From MGIIb-O1 sp002457595 (GTDB taxonomy: Archaea; Thermoplasmatota; Poseidoniia; Poseidoniales; Thalassarchaeaceae): a stretch of DNA of 64,000 nt. The stretch lies in assembly GCA_045568115.1 (NCBI GenBank), contig JBJLBO010000001.1, positions 372,001 to 436,000 of the forward strand, in the 5' to 3' direction. A program made the translations under genes and the position numbers. Below are positions 1-7,796 of this stretch, in pieces (position 1 is the stretch's first letter; each line of letters opens with the position of its first letter). The notes under the pieces are model-generated. The model was not told the origin of the DNA. It worked only from the letters and a program-made list of their open reading frames with translations, and did no database searches.

Positions 1-30
1 ATGTGGAAATGCCAGATGGATTGATAAAAA

Positions 31-1269
31 ATGGATGGAAATATTTTCGAGAAAATTCTCGGACAAGATTCACTATTCCTAGATCGGAAGGCTTTCGACC
101 ATGCCTTTGAACCATCAACTCTACCACATAGAGACAGAGAAGTAGAAGCTCTTGTGAGAAACTTAGTCGATGCTCTAAATGGACATATCCCCTCTAATAT
201 GCTACTCTACGGAGTTCCTGGATCTGGTAAAACAGTAGTTACCAGATTTGTTCTTGGTCAACTTCGAGAGAAGGGAAAACAAATGGGTAAGTCTGTCCAC
301 ACATACGATATCAACTGTCGTCAAGTAGATACCCGTTATCGCGTTGTTCAAACTCTTGCTAGCAAACTTACCCAAAGAGGGGATGTTCCTATTCCATTTA
401 CTGGTTGGCCTACTGATAGGGTTCTAGAGCAATTGATTCACAGAATGGATAGAGCGGGAGGAGTTCACATTATAGTACTAGATGAGATTGACAACCTTGT
501 TGAAAGAGCTGGTGACAACCTGCTATACAATCTCACAAATCTAAACACCATTTTGAAGAATTCAAGATGCTGCATCATTGGAATCAGTAACGACCTACAC
601 TTTACGCAATTGCTAGATCCTAGAGTATCTGGTCGTTTAGGACAAGAGGACCTAATCTTCCACCCATATGGAGCCACTGAGATTCAAGATATTCTAAGTG
701 CTCGAGCATCAACAGGTTTACGAAATGAAGTCCTAGATAATGGAGTCATCCAACTGTGCGCTGCTTTGGCTGCACAGGAACATGGAGATGCTCGTCGTGC
801 ACTTGATTTACTAAGAATCTCAGTTCAGAAGGCAGAACAACGATCTCAGACAAAAGTAGAGCCACGCCACGTTAGACTTGCTCAATCACAACTTGAACAT
901 GATCAAATAACTCCAGTTCTGCAAACACTTCCCCTTCACCAAAAGTTGGTCCTATTTTCAATTAGAATCAATGAGGATAATGGACTGAGAAATATATCTA
1001 CTGGAGAAGTATACAGAACGTATTCTGATGCATGTCTGAATGTTAGTGTTGAGCCTTTGACTCCGCGAAGAATCTCAACTTTGCTAAATGAGTTAGACAC
1101 GCTGGGAATGATAATGGCGAGAAATGTAAGCAAGGGTAGAGGAGGACGCAGTAAGCAAGTCAACTCTGCCATACCAAAAACCATTGATGCAATTACTACA
1201 ATGAGTGATGCTGACCCACTAATTTCTCAAGCAGCACGATGTCGTTATCGACTACAGTCCCATCTTTGA
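31..1269 (+). CDS. cdc6: Orc1/Cdc6 replication initiator (AAA+ ATPase)
   Basis: Archaeal origin-recognition and MCM-loader protein of 412 residues, a usual length for the family. Walker A (GVPGSGKT) lies at residues 61-68 and Walker B (IIVLDEID) at about 147-154. A sensor-1-like GISND follows near 185, then an arginine-rich sensor-2/lid region, and a C-terminal winged-helix domain from about residue 305 that in this family binds origin (ORB) DNA. Two in-frame stops lie at positions 22-27, so the ATG at 31 is the first possible start. Family role: ATP-dependent origin binding and helicase loading. The DNA upstream of this gene, where an origin often lies, is outside the window. Confidence 0.95.
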   Translation: MDGNIFEKILGQDSLFLDRKAFDHAFEPSTLPHRDREVEALVRNLVDALNGHIPSNMLLYGVPGSGKTVVTRFVLGQLREKGKQMGKSVHTYDINCRQVDTRYRVVQTLASKLTQRGDVPIPFTGWPTDRVLEQLIHRMDRAGGVHIIVLDEIDNLVERAGDNLLYNLTNLNTILKNSRCCIIGISNDLHFTQLLDPRVSGRLGQEDLIFHPYGATEIQDILSARASTGLRNEVLDNGVIQLCAALAAQEHGDARRALDLLRISVQKAEQRSQTKVEPRHVRLAQSQLEHDQITPVLQTLPLHQKLVLFSIRINEDNGLRNISTGEVYRTYSDACLNVSVEPLTPRRISTLLNELDTLGMIMARNVSKGRGGRSKQVNSAIPKTIDAITTMSDADPLISQAARCRYRLQSHL

Positions 1270-1323
1270 TTGGCACATTAGGACTGATAACGGTTAAACC
1301 GAGTCTGCGGGTCGCCGCACTCG

Positions 1324-1851
1324 ATGTCAATGGCTGACAACGACTGGTATTCGACGCTGACGAGCCCAAGTCGCACCGCATCTATAGCAATTCTAGTCCT
1401 TGGGATATGGGTTCTACTACTGACAATAGTCAATTTAGTCAATGGTGCTTATTACGGAGAAAAGGCTCTGTGGTTAGGATTCATCTCAAACGGTTCCTTC
1501 GGAGATATCTATACCCAACACGACGGCATTTCCATCGTGCTAGATGATATCGTATTCGGAATTCTAGGATCTATATTGATGGCAGGTGGAATAATGGGAA
1601 TTGGCTCGGCATTTGAAGGTGGAATTGGGGGCTGGATCAAGGATTTGCCAAACTCTTTCTCTGGACTTTACTCAACTGAAGGCGGAGCTCGAAAGTCCGT
1701 TGCAGACTGGCTCATAGTATTGGGATTAGTTTTCTACTTTGGTTGGTCAATTCAGAATAATGCATGGATTGATCCTGGAGTCTTTGCAGTTAGTATTACT
1801 CCATTCGCCTTTGGTGTTGGGCTGAACTTGTTGGATTCTGCAGAATCTTGA
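1324..1851 (+). CDS. Four-helix membrane protein, unknown function
   Basis: A 175-residue protein I do not recognise. It has about four hydrophobic segments, near residues 19-41, 72-95, 123-142 and 150-168, with a glycine-rich stretch around 85-105, so it is very likely an integral membrane protein. It is co-directional with cdc6, 54 bases downstream, and may be read through from it. Its stop lies five bases from the end of the converging CoA-biosynthesis gene. The ATG at 1324 is followed by a second in-frame ATG two codons later. No catalytic motif is visible. Confidence 0.75.
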   Translation: MSMADNDWYSTLTSPSRTASIAILVLGIWVLLLTIVNLVNGAYYGEKALWLGFISNGSFGDIYTQHDGISIVLDDIVFGILGSILMAGGIMGIGSAFEGGIGGWIKDLPNSFSGLYSTEGGARKSVADWLIVLGLVFYFGWSIQNNAWIDPGVFAVSITPFAFGVGLNLLDSAES

Positions 1852-1856
1852 ATGAT

Positions 1857-2870
1857 TCATTCTTGAATCATTGCAGTTAGTAAATTTCTGCATCTATTCT
1901 TAGAATCAAATCCTGTATACCGAATTACTACTCCTTTACCGGGTTGCCCATAGAGAACAACAGCACCTAAAGGTGCCAATGGATGTAACAATAGAGGAGC
2001 TAGATCCTCTTCACCATCGACCCGAATGATGGTGGATTTTTTCTCATTCATCCAAGAATCAACTGCATCTTTGCAACATTTAAAGAGAGATTTGCTCAAC
2101 CGCCCAGCGGGATTCTGACATTCTAGAATAAAATCATAATTTGAATTATCAATTTCTGCGGCTTCTGCCCAAAACTCACGTTTTGTTCGTTCATCAATTA
2201 GAGCAATGTCTGCAGGATTACCCAAATCCTGCAATGTTTTGACTGTGACATCACCAACAGCAATAACAGGACCGGGCTTACCAAATATCTCTTCAAGAAC
2301 TAGTCTCATTGCAAATTCTGGATTTTCTTCTGGTCCCTCAATTAAACGACCGAAGGGGTCTTTCAAGTTCGATTCAACTTCTTTTGTCATAAGAAAATCA
2401 AAATCTCCTAATCCAGAAGGAAGCCATGATTCTCCATCAATTGAGATTTCACCAGAGCGAATTCGAGAACTAGAAATTGGATTGCCATCATGTGCATTGA
2501 GATGTTGAACAACTATAATCTCAAGATCAGGAAGACCATTTTGATTACGTTCAGAATTTATCCTATCACAAGCTGCTCTCGTCTCACGGGTGCACAAAAT
2601 TGCTGTTGCAGATTGGTGCCATGGTGCAGGCCCGTCTGAATCCTCCAATACATGTAGACTCACTCGAGCAGAACCTTCAAGAAAATCAAGAATGTTCTGA
2701 CCACGAACAGACCACGATTCACATCTTGGATCTTTGGCTTGAGCGATAGAATCACTAGTCAGCCATATCTCTAATGAAGTGCATTCTGAAAGCCCTCTCT
2801 TGATTAAAGCACGGTGCCCAGCATGCAAACGGTCGAAAGTTCCGCCTACCAGTCCGAGGTCGTGCATCAT
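1857..2870 (-). CDS. Phosphopantetheine adenylyltransferase / GTP-dependent dephospho-CoA kinase fusion
   Basis: Residues 1-155 form an archaeal-type PPAT nucleotidyltransferase, with GGTFDRLHAGH at 9-19 (the HxGH family signature) and ISSSRIR near 132. Residues 160-337 match the DUF359 family, shown in other archaea to be the GTP-dependent dephospho-CoA kinase, with a GDVTVKTL motif and an aspartate-rich core. The single chain would therefore carry the last two steps of CoA synthesis: 4'-phosphopantetheine to dephospho-CoA to CoA. The two activities are usually separate proteins. The first residues are MM; the second methionine is an equally good start. It is transcribed away from the structured RNA block upstream. 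Domain identity is strong; the coupling of activities is inferred. Confidence 0.88.
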   Translation of the reverse strand: MMHDLGLVGGTFDRLHAGHRALIKRGLSECTSLEIWLTSDSIAQAKDPRCESWSVRGQNILDFLEGSARVSLHVLEDSDGPAPWHQSATAILCTRETRAACDRINSERNQNGLPDLEIIVVQHLNAHDGNPISSSRIRSGEISIDGESWLPSGLGDFDFLMTKEVESNLKDPFGRLIEGPEENPEFAMRLVLEEIFGKPGPVIAVGDVTVKTLQDLGNPADIALIDERTKREFWAEAAEIDNSNYDFILECQNPAGRLSKSLFKCCKDAVDSWMNEKKSTIIRVDGEEDLAPLLLHPLAPLGAVVLYGQPGKGVVIRYTGFDSKNRCRNLLTAMIQE

Positions 2871-2886
2871 TATCCAGCCTGAATAC

Positions 2887-3221
2887 GGGGTCTTGAGAAC
2901 TTCGGAGAAGATGTGTGCCCCGGGGCGTAACGGTAGCCTTCACAGCAATGCTCGGGTGCCTGACCCACCCCGGGACGTCTGTTGAACTGTGGGGTTGTCC
3001 CGTAAGTCATTCCATCCGGTCATCCGGGGACCCATCACAATCCGACCACAAGTGTTGCTCCGACGATCATTCCCCAGCAGCGGGTCACGTCGGTCTTCGA
3101 CTTGTGGCAAATCCCGTTCCGTGGTACCGTGATTCATCCTACTAACTCCGGCGTGGGGCTTTCGTCGGCACGGTGTTGCCGGTCGGGCATCTTTCGCTCT
3201 TGGGTGCCCTTCAAGAACCCC
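2887..3221 (-). ncRNA. Structured non-coding RNA, possibly RNase P RNA in circularly permuted order
   Basis: A 400-base gene-free gap holds a GC-rich block closed by complementary ends (2887-2896 with 3211-3221). On the minus strand further helices are visible: 3205-3209/3185-3189, 3177-3181/3166-3170, and a long hairpin with arms 3101-3107 and 3046-3052. RNase P-like segments appear in order: AAGAGC in a hairpin loop (3191-3201), AAAGCCCCACGCCGGAG (3146-3162), GGAUGAAU (3132-3139) and ACGGAAC (3116-3122). These are 3'-half elements, followed by a hairpin that could be P1, then a strand (3036-3043) able to pair as P2 with 3123-3131. I could not find a convincing CR-I/P4 strand, so the family call is tentative. 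That the block is a structured RNA is more secure than what it is. The opposite strand is not excluded. Confidence 0.5.
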
Positions 3222-3267
3222 TCGGAAGAGAAATTAATACAAATTAAAATGAAAATAGGTATTATTT

Positions 3268-5886
3268 TCAAAATTGTTGTTTACTGAAAAGGCTGTTATT
3301 ATACCCTGAAATTCGTTTAATCAAGCGTTCAGCAACGTGTGGATCTCCATTCATGACCATCTCATTTGTCATAACTGGCCATTTCTCAATAGGCTGTGCT
3401 AACCATCCAACCATTGGATGAGTTCTTCCTGAATTTGGAGAACGGCCCTCCTGTAGGTCATCAAGAGCACTCAGTAAATCAATAATAGGCGCAGCAGTAT
3501 CTGGTAGGGCTCCCCTTTCATAACGTGCTCTAAATCTTCTAGATAATGCTACATGTAACTCTGGCGGACAACCATTATGAGCAATACTTCGAAGACCAGG
3601 AGACTGACTTAGTTCACCCTCGGGTCTGAGAATTGCAGCAGACCATGGAAGAGGATTCTGTAACAACCAATTAGATGAATCTTCATCGCCTAGAATATTT
3701 ATTAGAACCTCAGAAGCAATAGGAGCCCACCAATCTAGAGGAAGAGTCTTTACTATCTTCTCTAATTCTTCTATCTGTAACATTTTTCCACCAATAATTC
3801 TGTCTACAAGAAGAGACCAAATTTTCAAATCATGATCTTCAGGTAAATCTCTAGAACGTCTAAGAATTCCCTGAAGTATCGGCTCAAAGGTTGACGTATC
3901 TCCAATTTGACCCGAATGCATCCAATCAACAGCCTCAAGGGCAATTCTAGAATTATTAGGAGGGGTTTTTAGCCATGCTTCAAGAGCCCATCGAAGTAAA
4001 TCTGGTTGCATATCTTGAGGTAACCAGGGAGCATTTGCTAGAAGTTGAGCTGCAACCCAAGAGTCTCCTCTTGAGGCTTGAGAAGAGTCGGTTGCGGGTC
4101 TTGCGCGAAGGGCAATTTCTGAATCGTCTCTAATCATTATTCGTAATTGTTCCTCGAATCTCAGCAATACACTCTCAGGAGCTTTGTTGGCGACCTCCGC
4201 CAATCTCTCAAGAGGTAAATATTCTAAATCCATTAATGCCAACCATTCTGAATCAATCCTATTCATTAGCCTCTGCCAACGATGCCAACGAGTTCGTCTC
4301 GGTGAGGCAATCCAAGCAGCTATTGGATAACTCGCTTCCATCATGTTGGCCCAATCTTCATTCCCTTCAGGAAATTGAGAAATTGCGGAGCCAATCATAG
4401 AGGAATCTACTTCAATAAATTCAGATAGCTCATTTTCTAAACCAAGTATTTTCCAAGGAGAAACTATGTCAGAGTCTTCTTGGGTTTCCTCCTCTAACAA
4501 TGGAATTGAATCAGTAACTAATCGAAGAGGAAGATCTCTGCCTCCTTTCGTTCGCAATCGTAACCATGGAAGTGGACGTAGCGGGTCTACTACTAATTCA
4601 TCAAAAATAGATAATGATTCTGAAGGTGAAGTAGTTAATGCAAGACGTAAGGAAGGATGTGAAACTACTGTATTCAGAACATCTTCGGGGAGAGAATCAT
4701 GAAGATCAAGAACGAGAGGGGGTCTTTCAGTTTCGGATACCGACCATTCAATCAGTGAGGTTCTAGCAACTTGGCCTAATCCGCGCGTTTCGAGAAGACG
4801 AATACTTCCCTCATTTGTTGAAAATTCAGAATCAGCCCAATCTCTCCTGAATCGTCTCCAAGTCGACTCTTCAGTTCGCACCTTACGACTCGATGTCAAA
4901 CGCTCTCTGAGACTAGAGAGGCGCCTTCTCCTCTCTGAAGGTGTTAATCGAGGATGTGCTCTTTCTATCCAATAATCAAGACAAGAGATAGGGTATGCAT
5001 CACCAATAGCGTCTAGGCCACCCAAATCTGCAACTACAAGGGCACCAATTCTTGCAGTTCTTAGTAACATTGAACGTGGAAGTCGCTCATCCATTAGAGC
5101 CATGATAGGTTCCTTAGGTCTAATCTCAGGAGATAACTCGTGGCAATTTCCAAGTATCCATTTCCCCCTATGATGACTCGCTTCAGGGAGTGGGGGTTCT
5201 GGTCTGTGATTAGGTGGTTCAAACCAAATCCCAGGTGCTAGAGACATCGGTTGATCTTCGTCTACTAATCGTGCACGAACAATCCCAATAGTATGATTCT
5301 CTCCCACGTAGGATGAAATGTTCTCTGGGTCGTAAGTTGTAGGTGGGGCCTGAAGCATTTCTAAGGTAGTTAGATTAAACCACCTAGGACTTCTCTCTCT
5401 AAGTATAGCCCAAGTCCAAGAGACCCCCTCACTTCCACTGTATATTCCTTCAGTGGATGTGGAAAGAAGAGGGCGATCTGGAATTAATACAAGAGGGCTG
5501 TCAATTGGAGCAAGTATGCCTAGAAGCAAATTAGCTCCATCCCTAGCCAAAAGACAACAATGACTCGATGGTTGAGGAAGGGGAAATGCATCTTGGGCTC
5601 GTGATAACTCATCTAGGCGTATTTCTTCCCAGCCGGATTGAGTAAGATGAAGACGAGCGCCCCTTGAACCGGCAATTTGGTCACTGGCTACCAGTCCATC
5701 GGTTCTCATCCTTCTAAGTTCTGCAGAAGCATGAGGAATTCGTAAAACAGTATCGCGAGCAAGCTCACTAACAGTAGCACCACCATCTGTAAGTCGATCT
5801 AACAAACGACGTCGATGCCCTGAACGTATTCTACGCAATTCAAACTTAGGTCGACCTGTAGTAGTCGAATCTGGGTCAAACGACAC
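3268..5886 (-). CDS. Large winged-helix protein of unknown function
   Basis: An 872-residue protein I do not recognise. Residues about 20-95 look like a winged-helix domain: arginine-rich first helix (GHRRRLLDRL), a recognition-helix pattern with HASAELRRM, then a wing (GSRGARLHLTQSGWEEI), as in MarR/ArsR-type regulators. The rest has no known motif. A central region (about 100-500) is rich in Leu, Arg and Asp, and the C-terminal third is strongly helical and Trp-rich, perhaps helical repeats. There is no signal peptide or membrane segment, so it is probably cytoplasmic and DNA-associated. It is divergent from the small winged-helix pair at 6146. Its 3' end abuts the structured RNA block. Confidence 0.7.
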   Translation of the reverse strand: MSFDPDSTTTGRPKFELRRIRSGHRRRLLDRLTDGGATVSELARDTVLRIPHASAELRRMRTDGLVASDQIAGSRGARLHLTQSGWEEIRLDELSRAQDAFPLPQPSSHCCLLARDGANLLLGILAPIDSPLVLIPDRPLLSTSTEGIYSGSEGVSWTWAILRERSPRWFNLTTLEMLQAPPTTYDPENISSYVGENHTIGIVRARLVDEDQPMSLAPGIWFEPPNHRPEPPLPEASHHRGKWILGNCHELSPEIRPKEPIMALMDERLPRSMLLRTARIGALVVADLGGLDAIGDAYPISCLDYWIERAHPRLTPSERRRRLSSLRERLTSSRKVRTEESTWRRFRRDWADSEFSTNEGSIRLLETRGLGQVARTSLIEWSVSETERPPLVLDLHDSLPEDVLNTVVSHPSLRLALTTSPSESLSIFDELVVDPLRPLPWLRLRTKGGRDLPLRLVTDSIPLLEEETQEDSDIVSPWKILGLENELSEFIEVDSSMIGSAISQFPEGNEDWANMMEASYPIAAWIASPRRTRWHRWQRLMNRIDSEWLALMDLEYLPLERLAEVANKAPESVLLRFEEQLRIMIRDDSEIALRARPATDSSQASRGDSWVAAQLLANAPWLPQDMQPDLLRWALEAWLKTPPNNSRIALEAVDWMHSGQIGDTSTFEPILQGILRRSRDLPEDHDLKIWSLLVDRIIGGKMLQIEELEKIVKTLPLDWWAPIASEVLINILGDEDSSNWLLQNPLPWSAAILRPEGELSQSPGLRSIAHNGCPPELHVALSRRFRARYERGALPDTAAPIIDLLSALDDLQEGRSPNSGRTHPMVGWLAQPIEKWPVMTNEMVMNGDPHVAERLIKRISGYNNSLFSKQQF

Positions 5887-5939
5887 TAATCACCCTCTCC
5901 TGAATCAGTTAGTAGGGGCATCGCTATTAAAATTATCTT

Positions 5940-6068
5940 TTTAGTTACATTTCATTACACATTTCCAGTGCAAAAAATAACAGTTTCATTTCCACACCGA
6001 CTTTATTGCAGATATTAGGCGCATTTTCTGCAACAATATGTAACGAAAGGAGGTGGGGAGTTGCAGAA
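5940..6068. other. Repeat-rich intergenic region with ORB-like elements (candidate origin)
   Basis: Within the 259-base divergent gap three elements loosely resemble archaeal origin recognition boxes (GGAAA, then GAA, then a G-run). Two lie on the minus strand, about 5948-5971 (ACTGGAAATG) and 5981-5998 (GTGTGGAAATGAAACTG). One lies on the plus strand, 6039-6060 (GTAACGAAAGGAGGTGGGG). The last is enclosed by a perfect 9-base inverted repeat, TTCTGCAAC at 6026-6034 and GTTGCAGAA at 6060-6068. The flanks are AT-rich. The region could equally be a bidirectional promoter/operator for the two winged-helix loci beside it. Confidence 0.35.
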
Positions 6069-6145
6069 CTATTATATCAACGCCTGCTCTCCTGTAGACA
6101 ACGGACCGGTTCCCGCCACCGTAACCACTCGAGGATGACTGAAAT

Positions 6146-6424
6146 ATGAGCTCGCATAACCTACGCGAACTTATTCGAAACTACCTCTCTGAACGCCCTA
6201 GAAATACGATTGAAATATCAGCCTGGTTATCCAGTCAAATTGAAGTCAACAGCCACCCTAGTGAAATAACTAGTATTCTTGAATCAGATAATGAAATCGT
6301 TCGAATTGGTACAGTCAGGAAAAGTGGAATGCAATTAACTGATCTCCCAGTATCAGAATGGGCATCAGAATCATGGGTCAAGCATCACGAAAGGAATCAG
6401 GTAAACAAGACAAAGGAGAGCTAA
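6146..6424 (+). CDS. Small winged-helix-like protein (paralogue 1)
   Basis: A 92-residue soluble protein. Residues 5-60 have a helix-helix-helix-wing pattern (LRELIRNYL, TIEISAWL, PSEITSIL, then a beta hairpin VRIGTVRKSG). It is clearly related to the next gene: both share LR..I..FL/YL, N-T-EI, a third helix and IV/IL-R/K-V/I-x-T-x-(K)R-x-G at matching spacing. A nucleic-acid-binding role is inferred from the fold only. It is the first gene of a two-gene unit transcribed from the repeat-rich region upstream. The stop is two bases before the start of the paralogue. Confidence 0.65.
   Translation: MSSHNLRELIRNYLSERPRNTIEISAWLSSQIEVNSHPSEITSILESDNEIVRIGTVRKSGMQLTDLPVSEWASESWVKHHERNQVNKTKES
6415..6418 (+). 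promoter_or_regulatory. Ribosome-binding site that fixes the start at 6427
   Basis: GGAG lies eight bases before the ATG at 6427. It favours this start over an in-frame ATG at 6358 that would overlap the preceding gene by 67 bases. Confidence 0.6.
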
Positions 6425-6426
6425 AA

Positions 6427-6681
6427 ATGCGCACAACAAGACTACGACAAAAAATAAAGAAATTTCTCAACGTTCGCGGTGAGGCAAATACAACTGAAAT
6501 TCTCGAGCATGTGAACTCGACCATGAGGCACGGAACTACACCTCAACAACTAGGAAACGTTCTCTCAAAAGACAAGGACATACTCAAGGTCTCTACTACG
6601 AAGCGTGGCGGAGCTCTCTCCGGCCGCTACGAAATCTGTGTGTGGACTCTGCGAGCAGGCGTTCTAGACGGCGAGAACTGA
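6427..6681 (+). CDS. Small winged-helix-like protein (paralogue 2)
   Basis: An 84-residue protein homologous to the gene before it. A basic N-terminus (MRTTRLRQKIKKFL) begins the first helix, followed by NTTEILEHV, a third helix around TPQQLGNVL, and a wing ILKVSTTKRGG. It is more basic than paralogue 1 and has an extra aromatic C-terminal tail. The two probably arose by tandem duplication and could act together, for instance as a heterodimer; that is inference. Confidence 0.65.
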   Translation: MRTTRLRQKIKKFLNVRGEANTTEILEHVNSTMRHGTTPQQLGNVLSKDKDILKVSTTKRGGALSGRYEICVWTLRAGVLDGEN

Positions 6682-6716
6682 ATACCCAATAGAAACCTCA
6701 ACTGAACTTTGAGATA

Positions 6717-7727
6717 TTAGGATTCTAAATCGGCTGACCAATCACCTGATCGTGATAAGCTATTCATTTTAGCACGGTGAAGGAAGGCTTGTTGGCTATC
6801 TTCATTAGAACCACTAGCCCATGTCTGCAATGCATGTGCAAGAAGAGCTCTCCCATATGAGTAGGATAATTGCCACGGATGTTCTACATCCATTGCATTC
6901 ATCAAATTCAGATGTGCTGTAGCATCCTCATCAGATTGACCACCAGATAGAAACACAATCCCTGGTAGATTATGTGGTACATGATTCGTAAGACAATCTA
7001 CAGTCATCTGGGCTGCAACTTCACGAGATACTTGTTCTGAGCAATCCTTCCCTGGCAGAATCATATTTGGTTTGAGAAGAGCACCTGGGATGTGCACACC
7101 CTGTACCTTACAGGCTTCAAATGTGGCATCTAAAATCTCAGCAGTAACTTCGTAACAACGCTGAGCATCATGAACTCCGTCCATCAAAACCTCTGGCTCA
7201 ATTATGGGAACTAATCCCTGTTCTTGACAAATCGCCGCATATCGAGCAAGTGCATGGGCATTGGTCGAGAGGTTTGCAGCACTCGGCATTCCATCTCCAA
7301 TTCTTATTACGGCTCGCCACTTAGCAAAACGTGCACCCATAGAAAAATACTCTTCACATCGCTCACGAAGTCCATCAAGACCCTCGGTTATCTTTTCACC
7401 CGAATGGTGAGCAAGTTCCTTAGCACCAGTATCCACTTTGATTCCAGGATGAACGCCACGGCTAGCCAAATACTGAGGAATTGGAGTACCATCACCCATA
7501 TTTTGGCGGATAGTTTCGTCGAATAAGATCACACCACTAATTGCCGAATCATAATCTGGTGTAGCGAAAATATTCGAACGATATGCTCGACGAGTTTCAG
7601 AAGAAGGTTCAACACCTACAGCTTGCAGCCTGTTTGACATAGTTCCATTACTCTCATCGGCGGCTAGAATGCCACGCCCTTGAGAGACCAATTCACGCGC
7701 AGTTTGCTCAAGTAATTCGGTATCCAT
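6717..7727 (-). CDS. fba: Class I fructose-bisphosphate aldolase (bacterial/eukaryotic type)
   Basis: 336 residues, close to the usual 340-360. It cleaves or forms fructose 1,6-bisphosphate in the cytoplasm. LAADES (21-26) contains the phosphate/aspartate site, FAKWRAV (135-141) a conserved active-site lysine, and GALLKPN (215-221) the Schiff-base lysine K219. The family resembles animal and bacterial class I aldolases rather than the archaeal bifunctional FBP aldolase/phosphatase. It is followed 69 bases upstream on the same strand by the class II FBPase glpX, so the pair covers two consecutive gluconeogenic steps. A lateral origin from bacteria is likely but would need a tree. Confidence 0.93.
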   Translation of the reverse strand: MDTELLEQTARELVSQGRGILAADESNGTMSNRLQAVGVEPSSETRRAYRSNIFATPDYDSAISGVILFDETIRQNMGDGTPIPQYLASRGVHPGIKVDTGAKELAHHSGEKITEGLDGLRERCEEYFSMGARFAKWRAVIRIGDGMPSAANLSTNAHALARYAAICQEQGLVPIIEPEVLMDGVHDAQRCYEVTAEILDATFEACKVQGVHIPGALLKPNMILPGKDCSEQVSREVAAQMTVDCLTNHVPHNLPGIVFLSGGQSDEDATAHLNLMNAMDVEHPWQLSYSYGRALLAHALQTWASGSNEDSQQAFLHRAKMNSLSRSGDWSADLES

Positions 7728-7796
7728 TATCGAACCTCAGTACGACGTGGAGGGGTCTAGAAATGAAGGCTTTGCCTACAGTCTCAGGATTTTTGC

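Noticed and set aside
1..24. Short reading frame before cdc6
   Set aside because: Only seven codons before a stop; may be the end of an upstream gene but cannot be judged.
2887..3221. SRP (7S) RNA
   Set aside because: I looked on both strands for the helix-8 GGAA tetraloop with its AGCA loop and did not find it; GGTCAGG near 2959 lacks the rest.
2755..3287. Several short ORFs (60-76 codons) on both strands across the gap
   Set aside because: They overlap each other or the CoaD start and contain composition of a structured RNA; no conserved or protein-like sequence.
6358..6426. Longer start for the second winged-helix gene
   Set aside because: It would overlap the upstream gene by 67 bases; GGAG precedes the ATG at 6427 at proper distance.
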